The notes under the pieces were generated by a model. The model had not been told where the DNA came from. It saw only the letters and a list, made by a program, of their open reading frames with translations, and did not search any database. Shown piece after piece: positions 10,353 to 19,324 of a DNA stretch of 64,000 nucleotides. The position numbers and the translations under genes were made by a program. Numbering within the stretch: position 1 is the first letter of the stretch; each line of letters starts with the position of its first letter. The DNA comes from Treponema pedis (GTDB lineage: Bacteria > Spirochaetota > Spirochaetia > Treponematales > Treponemataceae): contig NZ_CP045670.1 of assembly GCF_017161325.1 (NCBI RefSeq), forward strand, positions 744,001 through 808,000, written 5' to 3'.

Positions 10353-10418
10353 ATCACAATAAGGCTATATGCCGAAGTCATTTTGACTACTGCTCCGCTT
10401 CTGCGGAGCTTTTTTTTG
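10333..10418 (+). ncRNA. tracrRNA
   Basis: The anti-repeat runs from about 10333 to 10360. Its segment AAATCAAATCACAA pairs perfectly with the 5' end of the CRISPR repeat, and the upstream part ATTATC-TTTTAAAA pairs with the rest across bulges. It is followed by three short stem-loops: GGC-TATAT-GCC, AGTC-ATTTT-GACT, and the strong GCTCCGC-TTCT-GCGGAGC followed by eight T, a Rho-independent terminator. This is the standard plan for a tracrRNA that pairs with pre-crRNA for RNase III cleavage and is bound by Cas9. If the promoter at 10311-10339 is the one used, the RNA starts near 10346 and keeps only the 14-base perfect part of the duplex. Confidence 0.88.
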
Positions 10419-10419
10419 C

Positions 10420-10859
10420 CTTATTATAACTCTCATTTAATAAGTACACTATACTTTATATTTTTGTATAAAAACAAGCGTATATTACCATATTATTCTC
10501 CATTATGTAAAGAGACCTGCAAAAATTTTTCGAAATGAAACATCTGTGTAACACTTGTTTTTTCATCATACTATGCAGACTGCTCCACTGCATAACACCG
10601 CAGTATAGTCGCAGTACAAAGGATATAATTAAATTTTCACTTATTTACAGTGCAATTTAAATAATAAAACAATTAAAACATTGTATAAAATTATGTCGGC
10701 GGAGCTTTTTTTTGCAACGGATTTCGTTAAAACAAGTCGAAATTTTTATTATTATGCAAAAAAGCCTTAAAAATTTCCGTACGGATAGCCCGATATCGGC
10801 TGAATTTTAAATACAGCAATATAAATCAATAATTTAAAGATAAAAATTGTAACCGGAGG
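10420..10859. other. Gene-free stretch with two short relics
   Basis: No gene is visible. Bases about 10543-10575 match, nearly base for base, the 14622-14655 segment inside the frameshifted ABC transporter gene (AAATGAAACAT then TGTGTAACACTTGTTTTT). Here it has an extra C and no reading frame, so it looks like a relic. Bases 10697-10712 repeat GGCGGAGCTTTTTTTTGC almost as in the tracrRNA terminator, without its left arm. Confidence 0.45.
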
Positions 10860-10888
10860 TTGATTTTCTCTTGATGTTGTGTTATATT
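10860..10888 (+). promoter_or_regulatory. Promoter of the small lipoprotein gene
   Basis: TTGATT (10860-10865), 17 bases, then TATATT (10883-10888) with TGT before it. It lies 37 bases before the ATG at 10925. Confidence 0.55.
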
Positions 10889-10924
10889 AATACTAGAAAT
10901 TATTCCGAATTTAGGAGATGTTTT

Positions 10925-11299
10925 ATGAAAATGAAAAAATATTTCAGTTTCATGGCGGTTACAACCGTAGTTTTTACTCTCTTAGTTGCCGGTTGTAAGT
11001 TCTCGAATGCTGTAGATACTCAAAGTCTAAGAAAAGATAATGAGAATGCTGCAAAATGGTCTAATCTGACACAAAATCGTCCTCAAATTGCTGAAAAATT
11101 TGACCGTGTCGGGCCAAACCATAACAAAATGCCGTGTGAAGTGTATAATGAGCCGGTAAACTTTAAAGATATGCAAACCCGTACAGTTGACGGCGGAGTG
11201 CAAACCGCAGCGCTGCCCGAATTGCAGTTTGCATTTGCAGTTTCACATGTTGCACAAAAGTTTATCGAACGTATCAGCTTACCGATTAGCCCCATCTAA
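10925..11299 (+). CDS. Small lipoprotein, unknown function
   Basis: I start the gene at the ATG preceded by AGGAGA, giving 124 residues. The protein begins MKMKKYFSFMAVTTVVFT and then LLVAGC, a clear lipobox with Cys as lipidation site. The rest is polar and has no family I recognise. The tail FIERISLPISPI may sit near the membrane. The next gene, a beta-barrel protein, starts 16 bases later with its own AGGAGG, so the two are probably co-transcribed and could form an envelope pair. That pairing is inference from position. Confidence 0.7.
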   Translation: MKMKKYFSFMAVTTVVFTLLVAGCKFSNAVDTQSLRKDNENAAKWSNLTQNRPQIAEKFDRVGPNHNKMPCEVYNEPVNFKDMQTRTVDGGVQTAALPELQFAFAVSHVAQKFIERISLPISPI

Positions 11300-11315
11300 A
11301 ATAGGAGGAACACCA

Positions 11316-11990
11316 ATGAAAAAAATATCAGTATTCTTTTTGTGTCTTATAGTATATGCGGTAAATAGTTTTGCTGCGGAAGTTGTTTTTTCGCCCGGTA
11401 TCGGATTTTCAGTATATACGGTACGGAGCCATGAGGTTATTATAAAAGGAAAAAACTTGGAACTTTCGGATAAACCCGTAACATATACGATACCTACCCC
11501 TTCTATAGGGCTTGATATGCATTTTATTCATGAAAAAAACGGTTTTACATTCAGTCTTATTAACAATGCGGCGTTTCCTATTTCCATGTATAAAAGAGGC
11601 GGATTCGGCAATGGTTCAATGAAAACAAAAGGTTTTATTTGGGACGGACAAATGCTGTTCGGTTATACCTACGGAGTAAAACAACCTTTTAGTATTCATG
11701 CCGGTATCGGCCCGGGTGTTGCGTTGGGACAATTTTGGACGCACCTGAATAATCAACAGTTGGAAAATTTTTATCATGCATGGACACCGATTGCCTTGCA
11801 TCTCGGAGTTCAATATATTTTTACAAAACATTTCGGTATTACCGTAGGCTTACATGATATGATAAGTTTTTCAGGACTTTTACGCAGCATAGAAAAACCG
11901 AATATTGCTGACGGCAATAATAAAGTCGGCGGGACAGTCGGCTTCGGTAATGTTTTTACTTTAAGGATAGCCGCAACTTTTAGACTTTAA
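11316..11990 (+). CDS. Outer-membrane beta-barrel protein
   Basis: This 224-residue protein starts at the ATG preceded by AGGAGG (11303-11308). It has a signal peptide MKKISVFFLCLIVYAVNSFAA. The mature part alternates polar and apolar residues with many Gly and aromatic residues (FSPGIGFSVYTV, HAGIGPGVALGQFW, LHLGVQYIFTKHFGITVGLHD). It ends FTLRIAATFRL, a typical final beta-strand of small outer-membrane barrels. Roughly eight strands would fit. Function unknown; it pairs with the upstream lipoprotein. Confidence 0.7.
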   Translation: MKKISVFFLCLIVYAVNSFAAEVVFSPGIGFSVYTVRSHEVIIKGKNLELSDKPVTYTIPTPSIGLDMHFIHEKNGFTFSLINNAAFPISMYKRGGFGNGSMKTKGFIWDGQMLFGYTYGVKQPFSIHAGIGPGVALGQFWTHLNNQQLENFYHAWTPIALHLGVQYIFTKHFGITVGLHDMISFSGLLRSIEKPNIADGNNKVGGTVGFGNVFTLRIAATFRL

Positions 11991-12135
11991 CTTAGGTTGT
12001 GTTTTATACTTGAATAATCTACAAGTGATATTCATTGATGATGTAAGAATATCTTAAAAAAATCGGGGCAGTCGTAAGACCCGCGTTAGGCACATTAAAA
12101 GTTCCGTCAGGTTTTTAAAAAAACTGCCGGAAAAT

Positions 12136-12165
12136 CCCCCTGTGCGGCAATTTCCGCACAGGGGG
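12136..12165 (-). terminator. Strong hairpin after the ABC operon
   Basis: CCCCCTGTGCGG (12136-12147) and CCGCACAGGGGG (12154-12165) form a perfect 12-base-pair stem with a 6-base loop, about 50 bases past the stop at 12215. No U-run follows at once on the minus strand, but a T7 run occurs about 20 bases later. It may end the operon or protect its RNA end. Confidence 0.55.
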
Positions 12166-12214
12166 AGGGTGCGAAAAACAATCAGGATTTGAAACCGCTG
12201 CCGCAACACCCCTA

Positions 12215-13963
12215 CTATACATGCCATGAAGCGGTACGGTATTGCATATCCCAGAGCCGTTTGTATAAGCCGTCTTTGCCGATAAGCTCGGCATGAGTAC
12301 CGCGCTGAATAATGCTGCCCGATTCAAAGACGAGAACTTGATCTGCATGTTGAATTGATGAAAGTTTATGTGCAATCATAATGACGGTACGGTCTTTTAA
12401 CAGTTCTTGCAGCGCTTTTTGAATATGCACCTCGTTATCGGCATCGACATTGGCGGTAACTTCATCTAAGAGTACAATCGGTGTGTTTTTTATAAGTGCA
12501 CGTGCAATGGAAAGCCGCTGTTTTTCTCCGCCTGAAAGTTTTACCCCCGCTTCACCTATTACCGTGTCATATCTCTTTTCCATTTTTTCGATAAAACCGG
12601 TACAGCCTGCTCTGTATGCCGCTTGATAGACTTCTTCGGCGCTTGCCTCAGGCCGCCCGATGCGGATATTATTCATCACCGTGTCATCAAATAAAAACAC
12701 GTCTTGAAACACAAAACCGATATTTTTAAGAAGATTTTCATACGAAAGCTCTTTTATTTTTTTACCGCCGATAAGAATTTCTCCTTCGCGTATATCCCAA
12801 AAGCGTGCAATAAGATTGGTAACGGTTGTTTTACCGCTGCCTGAAAGACCGACAAGGGCGGTCAGTGTGTTTTCTTTAACGGTAAAATCAATATGTTTCA
12901 GTACGGGCTTTGTTTCGTAAGCAAACGTTACGTCTTTAAATTGAATATCAAAGCGGCTAAGCGTTTGCCGGCCGCTCATGGCCTGCATTTTGGGAATGGT
13001 TTTAATTTGATTGATTCTGTCGATGGACTGTTGAGTCATTTTTGCAAAAACGCTGAAAATACCCATTGTTTCCGCTCCTGCAAAAAGACTGAAAGATAAA
13101 ATCATGAGCAAAAAGGCTTTAGGAAAAGAGTTTTCCCCGCGCAATACAAAAAATGCGGAGAGAATAACGATTGCCGCCGTAACTAAACGGAAGCAAAATT
13201 GAAAAACAGTTCCCGCTTTAATATGTACCAATTCCGCATTAAATGAAAATTCCTGTAAGCGCTTAAAGGCGTTTTGTGTTTTAAAGAATTGCTTTTCCGC
13301 CATATTGCAGGTTTTAAGTACATGCAGCCCCTTAATGAATTCTACGGCATCTTCGGTAACGCTTCCGATAAACTGTTGGCGGTTAATACCGAGCCTGTCC
13401 TGTAATGAGGCAAAATGTTTATACGAAAACCATACCGGAATCAACAATAAAAGCGTTGCAAAGAAAATCCTGTAATCCATATACAGTAGAATACCCAAGC
13501 CGATAATAAATGAAGGAAGGCCGACCGCCGCTTTTTCCAGAACACCGGCACCTTCAATTTCGATAAAGGCTGCATCGGATGTTACGGTAGAAACCAAGTC
13601 GCCGAGATTCTTTTCGTTAAAAAAGCCCATCGGAACGGAACGTAATTCCTTTCCCAGTATTTTCCGTTCTTTACACATAACTTTATATCCCGCTCCGGAG
13701 CGTAAGCGTTGCACGTAGTAGCGCATTACTATTCTTAAAATGACACAAGCAATCATAATCAGTGAGTACCGAATAACATCGGCAGCTGTAAGGGGTTCCG
13801 TACATGCGGTATTCAACTCGGGAATACGGGACACTATGTTATATGCTGCAAGAATGGGGACGGTAAGTATAAAGCCGTCGATACCGCTTAACAGCAAAGA
13901 AACATATAACTCCTTTTTTATCGTTCCCATTAACGTAATATAATTTTTTATTGTCTTAAACAT
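12215..13963 (-). CDS. ABC transporter, fused membrane and ATPase domains (exporter type)
   Basis: This 582-residue half-transporter has about six membrane helices in residues 1-310 and a nucleotide-binding domain after that. It has Walker A GLSGSGKTTV, a Q-loop in FVFQDVFLF, signature LSGGEKQRLSIARAL, Walker B IVLLDEVTA and the switch His in MIAHKLSSI. I start at MFKTIKNY because GGGGGAG lies just upstream; a Met 11 residues earlier is possible. It overlaps the preceding ABC gene by 16 bases, so the two are coupled and likely form a heterodimer. Such pairs include both drug exporters and the YbtPQ/IrtAB metal-chelate importers, and the ECF neighbours favour uptake. Confidence 0.88.
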   Translation of the reverse strand: MFKTIKNYITLMGTIKKELYVSLLLSGIDGFILTVPILAAYNIVSRIPELNTACTEPLTAADVIRYSLIMIACVILRIVMRYYVQRLRSGAGYKVMCKERKILGKELRSVPMGFFNEKNLGDLVSTVTSDAAFIEIEGAGVLEKAAVGLPSFIIGLGILLYMDYRIFFATLLLLIPVWFSYKHFASLQDRLGINRQQFIGSVTEDAVEFIKGLHVLKTCNMAEKQFFKTQNAFKRLQEFSFNAELVHIKAGTVFQFCFRLVTAAIVILSAFFVLRGENSFPKAFLLMILSFSLFAGAETMGIFSVFAKMTQQSIDRINQIKTIPKMQAMSGRQTLSRFDIQFKDVTFAYETKPVLKHIDFTVKENTLTALVGLSGSGKTTVTNLIARFWDIREGEILIGGKKIKELSYENLLKNIGFVFQDVFLFDDTVMNNIRIGRPEASAEEVYQAAYRAGCTGFIEKMEKRYDTVIGEAGVKLSGGEKQRLSIARALIKNTPIVLLDEVTANVDADNEVHIQKALQELLKDRTVIMIAHKLSSIQHADQVLVFESGSIIQRGTHAELIGKDGLYKRLWDMQYRTASWHV

Positions 13964-15722
13964 AATGATACTCCCCCTTCCATTTGTGCGCTCCATAAGG
14001 TTTGATACAGCGGCGATGTCTCCAACAAATCTTTATGCGTACCCTGCGCGTGTACACTGCCGTTTTCCATTACGATAATGGAATCGCATTCGGCAACGGT
14101 TGAAAGACGGTGAGCAATGATGATGACCGTTTTATTTTTACACAGTTCTTGCAACGATTGCTGAATTTTGTACTGATTTTCCATATCGGTGTAAGCGGTC
14201 GCTTCGTCTAAAATGAGAATCGGCGTATTGCGTAAAAGAGCGCGTGCAATGATAATCCGCTGCCGCTGCCCGTTTGAAAGTTTAGCACCGTCATCTCCTG
14301 CACACGTTTGATATCCGTTTTCAAGCTCTCCGATAAAATCGGTACATTGTGCAAGGCGGGCTGCTTCCATTACTTCGGCATCACTTGCATCCGGTTTACC
14401 CATGCGGATATTTTCCATAATCGTCATATTAAAAAGAAAGGTGTCCTGCGTAACATAGGTAATTTTTTCCATTAAAGTTTTAAGCGGAATATTTTTATAG
14501 TCTATCCCGCCGAGTGTAATGGAACCGCTTGTGATATCCCAAAAGCGTGCCGCTACATTTGCAATCGTTGTTTTCCCCGAACCGGAAATACCGACTATCG
14601 CTGTTTTTTATTTTCGCGGAAAGTAAATGAAACATTGTGTAACACTTGTTTTTCGTCGTACCCGAATGATACACCGCTGAAGACGATTTCATTTTTTACA
14701 ATATACTTACTACAATTTTGATCGGGCAAATTACAGAGTGCAGGTTCTTCAAGTTCGGGAGCGGATAACACTTCTGCAATAAGGCGCTTTCCGTTTTGGA
14801 TATGATAAAAATTATCCATGAATTCGGTGAACTTTAAAAGCGTACTGCCTATTCCGAGTGAAATAATAACCGTAAATAAATACATATTTGCATGCAACGT
14901 TCCGGCCGTATACAAAAAACCGCCGGTAATCAGCACACTTACCGTAATTGACGACAACAGAACAAATGCGGGTGCGGTTACGAAATACATTTTATTATAC
15001 AACCGCAAGGTTGAATTTTGATAATTATCAATAGCTTCCGTATATTTTGAATACATTTCGGTTTCGTTTCCGAATATTTTAATTTCCTTGTTTCCTTTAA
15101 TGTATTCTATGACTCTGCTGTTCATATTCGAAAGTGCCGCATAATAGGTACGGGCAAATTCATCCATAATGCCGAAATACATCGGGAAATAAAAACTAAG
15201 CGTTACAGTTGCAGGAATCAAAACGGCAAGTGCCATACGCCAATCCGCAAAGAAAAGAAAAGCAATAATCGAAAGCGGAAGTAATACGTTTGAGGTAGTT
15301 TCAGGCAGAGCATGAGCCAGCGGATATTCCAGCCGTTCGATACTGTCTATAAGCATGGAATGAAAATAACCGGCACCTTTTACCTGCGTAAAGCCGAGCG
15401 GCATTTTCATCATTTTTTCGGTAACGGCAAGTCTTATTTTTCCCAAAAGGAAAAACGCCGTTTTATGGGAAATTGCCGTTGATATACCGTACATCAACAA
15501 AGACAAAAAGAAAGAAGCGATAATAATAAAGGCGTATACCGCCAGTGAGCGCATTGTCAAAGCCTTTACCGCCGACTCCGTTAGTATTTTATATACCGTA
15601 AAATAGGGTACGAGTGTAAAAAAAACGCCGATTACCGCTATGCTTATCGAAGCGACATACAGTAATATTTTTTGACGTATAAAGTCCCCAAAACTGACCG
15701 CTTTTTCAATACGTGGTTTCAT
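13948..15722 (-). pseudogene. ABC transporter half, split by a one-base frameshift
   Basis: Residues 1-375 (15722 to 14595) hold six membrane helices and the start of the ATPase domain (FSGVSFGYDEKQVLHNVSFTF). That frame stops soon after FRENKK. The rest continues in the -1 frame with AIVGISGSGKTTIANVAARF (Walker A), then FLFNMTIMENIRMG, a signature written LSNGQRQRIIIARAL with Asn for Gly, and Walker B LILDEATAYTD. The break lies in a run of six A on the coding strand (14604-14610); seven A would restore a protein of about 591 residues. It could be a true mutation, slippage or a sequence error. It is upstream of and coupled to the second ABC gene. Confidence 0.8.
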
Positions 15723-15776
15723 ATATACCTCTTAAACCTTGCGCGGAATAAACGAAAAAACCGTATATCTAACCGT

Positions 15777-16364
15777 TTACCGTAAATCCTTAAAATGCTT
15801 TTTTAAAATGAGCTTTCCCAACAAAACACCGACTATTCCTCCGATAAAAGACACGGTCATACCGAATACCAAAAACCGGCCGGTGCTGTGGCGTACAAAG
15901 CCTTCAATGGTTTGTGCATCCATACCGGCATCTTTCCAGTGTTGCATGTTTTGCTCCAAAAAAAACAGTACCGGTATGCAGCCGCCGAAAATATAGGCAG
16001 CTTGAATAAGTCCGTAGCCGATTGCAACAGCCAGTATATTATAGTGCAGCTTGTATGCGGCGGCTTCCGCAAGCAAAGACGTTAGTATAACCGTCAAAAT
16101 AAGCGGCACGTACATCATACCGGATAGTCCTGCGAACAAACAAATACCGACACCGATAAAAAGACTGAGAGCCCCGAATTTCTCTACCTTTTTTATCACA
16201 AACAATACAACCGTCCCCATCAAAACCGATACTATTGCAGGGCTGAATAAATGCAAAAGCGGATGTATCATTGCCGTAATCATTCCGATTCCCAATGTAA
16301 CGGCTCCGTATATGGCTGCCAATAAACCGATTAACACAAATTCTCCGATTTTCCAATTTTTCAT
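15777..16364 (-). CDS. ECF transporter S component, MptD/Trep_Strep family
   Basis: This hydrophobic 195-residue protein starts at MKNWKIGEF, preceded by GGAG; an earlier Met at 16394 is possible. It has about six membrane segments (EFVLIGLLAAIYGAVTLG, LLHLFSPAIVSVLMG, ALSLFIGVGICLFAGLSG, VPLILTVILTSLLAEAAAY and two later). It fits the Trep_Strep family (TIGR02185), substrate-binding S subunits of ECF importers found in treponemes and streptococci. It sits with its own ATPase and T component, so this is a dedicated importer. In group A Streptococcus the related SiaFGH complex was linked to heme uptake; applying that here is inference. Confidence 0.85.
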   Translation of the reverse strand: MKNWKIGEFVLIGLLAAIYGAVTLGIGMITAMIHPLLHLFSPAIVSVLMGTVVLFVIKKVEKFGALSLFIGVGICLFAGLSGMMYVPLILTVILTSLLAEAAAYKLHYNILAVAIGYGLIQAAYIFGGCIPVLFFLEQNMQHWKDAGMDAQTIEGFVRHSTGRFLVFGMTVSFIGGIVGVLLGKLILKKHFKDLR

Positions 16365-16395
16365 ATCTTTTACTCCTTCACTATAGCTATTCACC

Positions 16396-17958
16396 TTACA
16401 GGTGATATGTAAAAACCGTTGTCAATTTTTTAATTCCCGTCCGATTAAGCGGAAAATCCTCCGCTATCTGTCCGTCTTTTAACAGTACCGCCCTATTACA
16501 GGTGTTGATAATAAACTCATAATCATGGGTTATGATGACGGCAGCTCCGCCGTTATCCGTGCATTTGTCGATAATACTGCACACGTTTTGCATATTTTTA
16601 TAATCCAACCCGGCAGTAGGTTCGTCAAAAAGATGTATCGGTTTGTTTAAAATGTATGAAGACGCGATAATGAGTCGCTGTTTTTGTCCCGCCGAAAGGG
16701 TTTGCGGATGGCTTTCCGCCGTTTGAAATAGATTAAGCTGCTTGAGCACTGCCGGTATTTTTTCTCTGATACCGGAGCGCATTTCATTTCCCCATAAAAG
16801 GTCTTCGTACACACTGCTTCCGAAAATCTGTAAATCTACATTTTGCATTACACAGCTGACGACGGCGTACCGCTGTTTTGTGTCGAGTTTTTTACCGTGA
16901 AAAAATATACTACCCCTTTTTTCTTTGAGTAAGCCGCACAGTATTTTGGCAAGCGTTGTTTTCCCGCATCCGTTTTTACCGATTAACGCAATCTTATCTC
17001 CGCTCAAGATGTTTAAATTGAGATTGCATAATACCGGTTTTTCTTTTTTATATGCAAAAAAAATATTCCGTACGGAAAAAAGTGCCTCTTTACCGTTTTG
17101 CGGCGGTATTCCGCTTTCGGTTTGCCGTACGGTATCCTCTTCCGTGTTGTGCGACAGAAACTCCTTGCTTTTTTCAAACAGACTGATACTGCGTAAGCCA
17201 AGTCGGTGCAGAGCCTCATTTTTAAACTGTGAAAGAGCGGCTCCATCGTATACAGCCTTGATACTTCCGTCCGCCATTACAATGAGCGTATTGCATAAAT
17301 CTTTTAGATAAAAAAGCCGGTGTTCTGCAAGCACAATGGCAATCTTCCGCTTTTTAAGCATACCGATCGTATCCCTCAAAAGGTCAATCGAGCGGTAATC
17401 GAGATTGGCGGACGGTTCATCCATCAATAAAACGGAGGTTCCCATCATCACAGCGGAAGCAACGGCTATTTTTTGTTTTTCTCCGCCGGAAAGTTCTTTA
17501 AACCGTTTGCCGATGAGGGTATCCAAAGAAAAAAAACGTACCGTATTATCCAAACGTTTTTTGATTTCAGACGGAGCAATGCCGAAGTTTTCACACGGGA
17601 ATACCATATCGGAAAGAACGTCGAGCGTAAAAAACTGATTTTCCGGATTTTGAAAAACACTTGCCGCCGATTTTGAAATATCGGCAATACGCAACGTACA
17701 GGTATCGGTACCGTTTAGAAAAACACTGCCGGTTTTTTCACCGCTGTAAAATTCGCTGCACAATCCGTTTATACACCGCAGCAGCGTGGATTTTCCGCAG
17801 CCGCTTTCTCCGGTAATAACACATACCTCCCCTGCCTTAACGACGAGTGAAATACCGCTTACGGTTTTCTTTTCCGCTTCCGCGTACTTAAAAGAAAGGT
17901 TTTGTATGTTGAGAATGCTATCCATATATTCCGCGCAATCAGTCTTATTCAATTCCAT
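16396..17958 (-). CDS. ECF transporter ATPase, two ABC domains fused
   Basis: This 520-residue protein joins two ATPase domains. The first has Walker A GESGCGKSTL, signature LSGGEKQKIAVASAV and Walker B VLLMDEPSANLD. The second has GKNGCGKTTLAKIL, LSAGQKQRLIIASSY and HLFDEPTAGLD. Both lack membrane segments. It powers the T and S subunits encoded on either side; its last codons abut the S gene. The operon promoter must lie upstream of the T gene. An internal Met (MDSILNIQN, residue 12) is an alternative start. Confidence 0.92.
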   Translation of the reverse strand: MELNKTDCAEYMDSILNIQNLSFKYAEAEKKTVSGISLVVKAGEVCVITGESGCGKSTLLRCINGLCSEFYSGEKTGSVFLNGTDTCTLRIADISKSAASVFQNPENQFFTLDVLSDMVFPCENFGIAPSEIKKRLDNTVRFFSLDTLIGKRFKELSGGEKQKIAVASAVMMGTSVLLMDEPSANLDYRSIDLLRDTIGMLKKRKIAIVLAEHRLFYLKDLCNTLIVMADGSIKAVYDGAALSQFKNEALHRLGLRSISLFEKSKEFLSHNTEEDTVRQTESGIPPQNGKEALFSVRNIFFAYKKEKPVLCNLNLNILSGDKIALIGKNGCGKTTLAKILCGLLKEKRGSIFFHGKKLDTKQRYAVVSCVMQNVDLQIFGSSVYEDLLWGNEMRSGIREKIPAVLKQLNLFQTAESHPQTLSAGQKQRLIIASSYILNKPIHLFDEPTAGLDYKNMQNVCSIIDKCTDNGGAAVIITHDYEFIINTCNRAVLLKDGQIAEDFPLNRTGIKKLTTVFTYHL

Positions 17959-17988
17959 ATTTTTCCTTAAAAGTACCTTGGAGTATTA

Positions 17989-18702
17989 TCATAAGAAGAT
18001 ATATACGGCTGTAAGCAGTGTGGAGGAACCCAGTATAAGCATCGTATCCGCCCTTCTTATTCTTACATCAAAATAAGAACTGCGTTTAGCATTGCAGCCA
18101 TATCCTTTTATTAAAGCCGCAGATGAAAACTCTTCCGCCGTTTTAAGACTTTTAAACAGCATCGGTACTACAGAAGCTTCGATTGTCCGTACCGGGTGGC
18201 AGAGGGTATACGCCGGCGAAAGCGGAATGCCTTTTAACTTCATCGCCTCACGGACAGTACGAATGTCCTCCGTCATTGCCGGTAAATAACGAATCATAAC
18301 AATAATGCTTAAAATAATACCCTTGTGTAATTTCATTTTTTCCAATGAGGCGGCAATCTCACTTATGTTTTTTGTTTTCCGTACCGTCAGCGCAAGCATT
18401 AAAAACGGAATAATGCGCTGCATTAAAAATGCAAGGGTTCCGAAAAAGAGCGGAACGGAAGAGTGAGAAAACCGTTTATATAAAAAAGGCGTATAATAGT
18501 GTAAGGCAAAATTGCCGATAAACCAAAGCGCCGCAATGCCGGCAGCACGCCACTCGTGTGCAATCATCATGACCGCTGCGGCAATGGCAAAAGCCGTGAT
18601 GACGATTACCTGTTTACCCGACAAAATTAAAAACATCATCAGTATCAGGTTTAAAAAGAGGAAGGTTCTAAAATCCAATATCTTCTTTGACGATAAGCGC
18701 AT
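17989..18702 (-). CDS. ECF transporter T component (EcfT/CbiQ family)
   Basis: This 237-residue membrane protein has about five helices. It has the EcfT coupling region SAALIKGYGCNAKR, a variant of the A-x-R-A-R-G motifs that contact the ATPase. The start is an ATG with GGAG seven bases upstream. It is the first gene of the minus-strand run T, A-A', S, ABC, ABC. Upstream lie three copies of the multi-hairpin repeat and then the divergent AraC-type gene, which is the likely regulator. Confidence 0.85.
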   Translation of the reverse strand: MRLSSKKILDFRTFLFLNLILMMFLILSGKQVIVITAFAIAAAVMMIAHEWRAAGIAALWFIGNFALHYYTPFLYKRFSHSSVPLFFGTLAFLMQRIIPFLMLALTVRKTKNISEIAASLEKMKLHKGIILSIIVMIRYLPAMTEDIRTVREAMKLKGIPLSPAYTLCHPVRTIEASVVPMLFKSLKTAEEFSSAALIKGYGCNAKRSSYFDVRIRRADTMLILGSSTLLTAVYIFL

Positions 18703-18732
18703 TTTTTCTCCGAAACTTTTACCGGCTATAAA

Positions 18733-19204
18733 TTAAATAAACCTTTTTTTAAAATGCAACAGTTTTCAAGGTTTAAACTTTGGAAACTGTTGCATTCGTG
18801 CGCGAAAAACGCACACGTTAATAAGCGATATTTGCTTTGCAAACTCGGCTAGTGTTTTTAAGCGGCACTATTTTAGCCGCTTAAAATAAACCTTCATTAA
18901 AATTGAACAACTGAACAAAGTATCAACTTTGGAAGTTGTTCAATTCGTGCGCGAAAAGCGCACATACAATCCGCAAGTTTGCTCCGCAAACTTGACAGTG
19001 TTTTTAAGCGACACTATTTTAGCCGCTTAAAATAAACCTTCCTATAAATTCTGCAACCGCAAGAATTTTCAAATTCTGAGGATTGCAGAATTGCCGCACT
19101 TTTGCAAGCGAAGCCTGAAAAAGTGCATACAATAATGCGAGTTTGTTTTACAAACTCGACAGCGTTTTTAGGCGGCACTATTTTAGCCGCTTAAAATAAA
19201 CCTT
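18733..19204. repeat. Three tandem multi-hairpin repeat units
   Basis: The units lie at about 18751-18894, 18895-19040 and 19041-19204, each closed by AAAATAAACCTT. Each has four hairpins in order. H1 has a long variable stem, for example AATGCAACAGTTT with AAACTGTTGCATT in unit 1 and AATTGAACAACT with AGTTGTTCAATT in unit 2. H2 is GTGCG-CGAAAAA-CGCAC or a longer version in unit 3. H3 is the (CG)AGTTTG-type stem. H4 is AAGCGGC with GCCGCTT around ACTATTTTA. Stem sequences differ between units but stay paired. They fill the gap between the divergent EcfT and AraC genes. Confidence 0.8.
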
Positions 19205-19324
19205 GTTTAAAAATATGTTTTTTGATATAATAAAAAATAATGTTAGTTTAGTCTATCAATTTTGATAAAGATTGGCTTTTACTGATATGATTTGTCTTTT
19301 TTATAACAGAAAAAGGTTCCCGTT

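Noticed and set aside
14600-14612. Programmed -1 frameshift at A-AAA-AAC in the ABC gene
   Set aside because: The heptamer is not in the frame needed for the classical dual-tRNA slip, and no following hairpin or upstream Shine-Dalgarno-like stimulator is evident.
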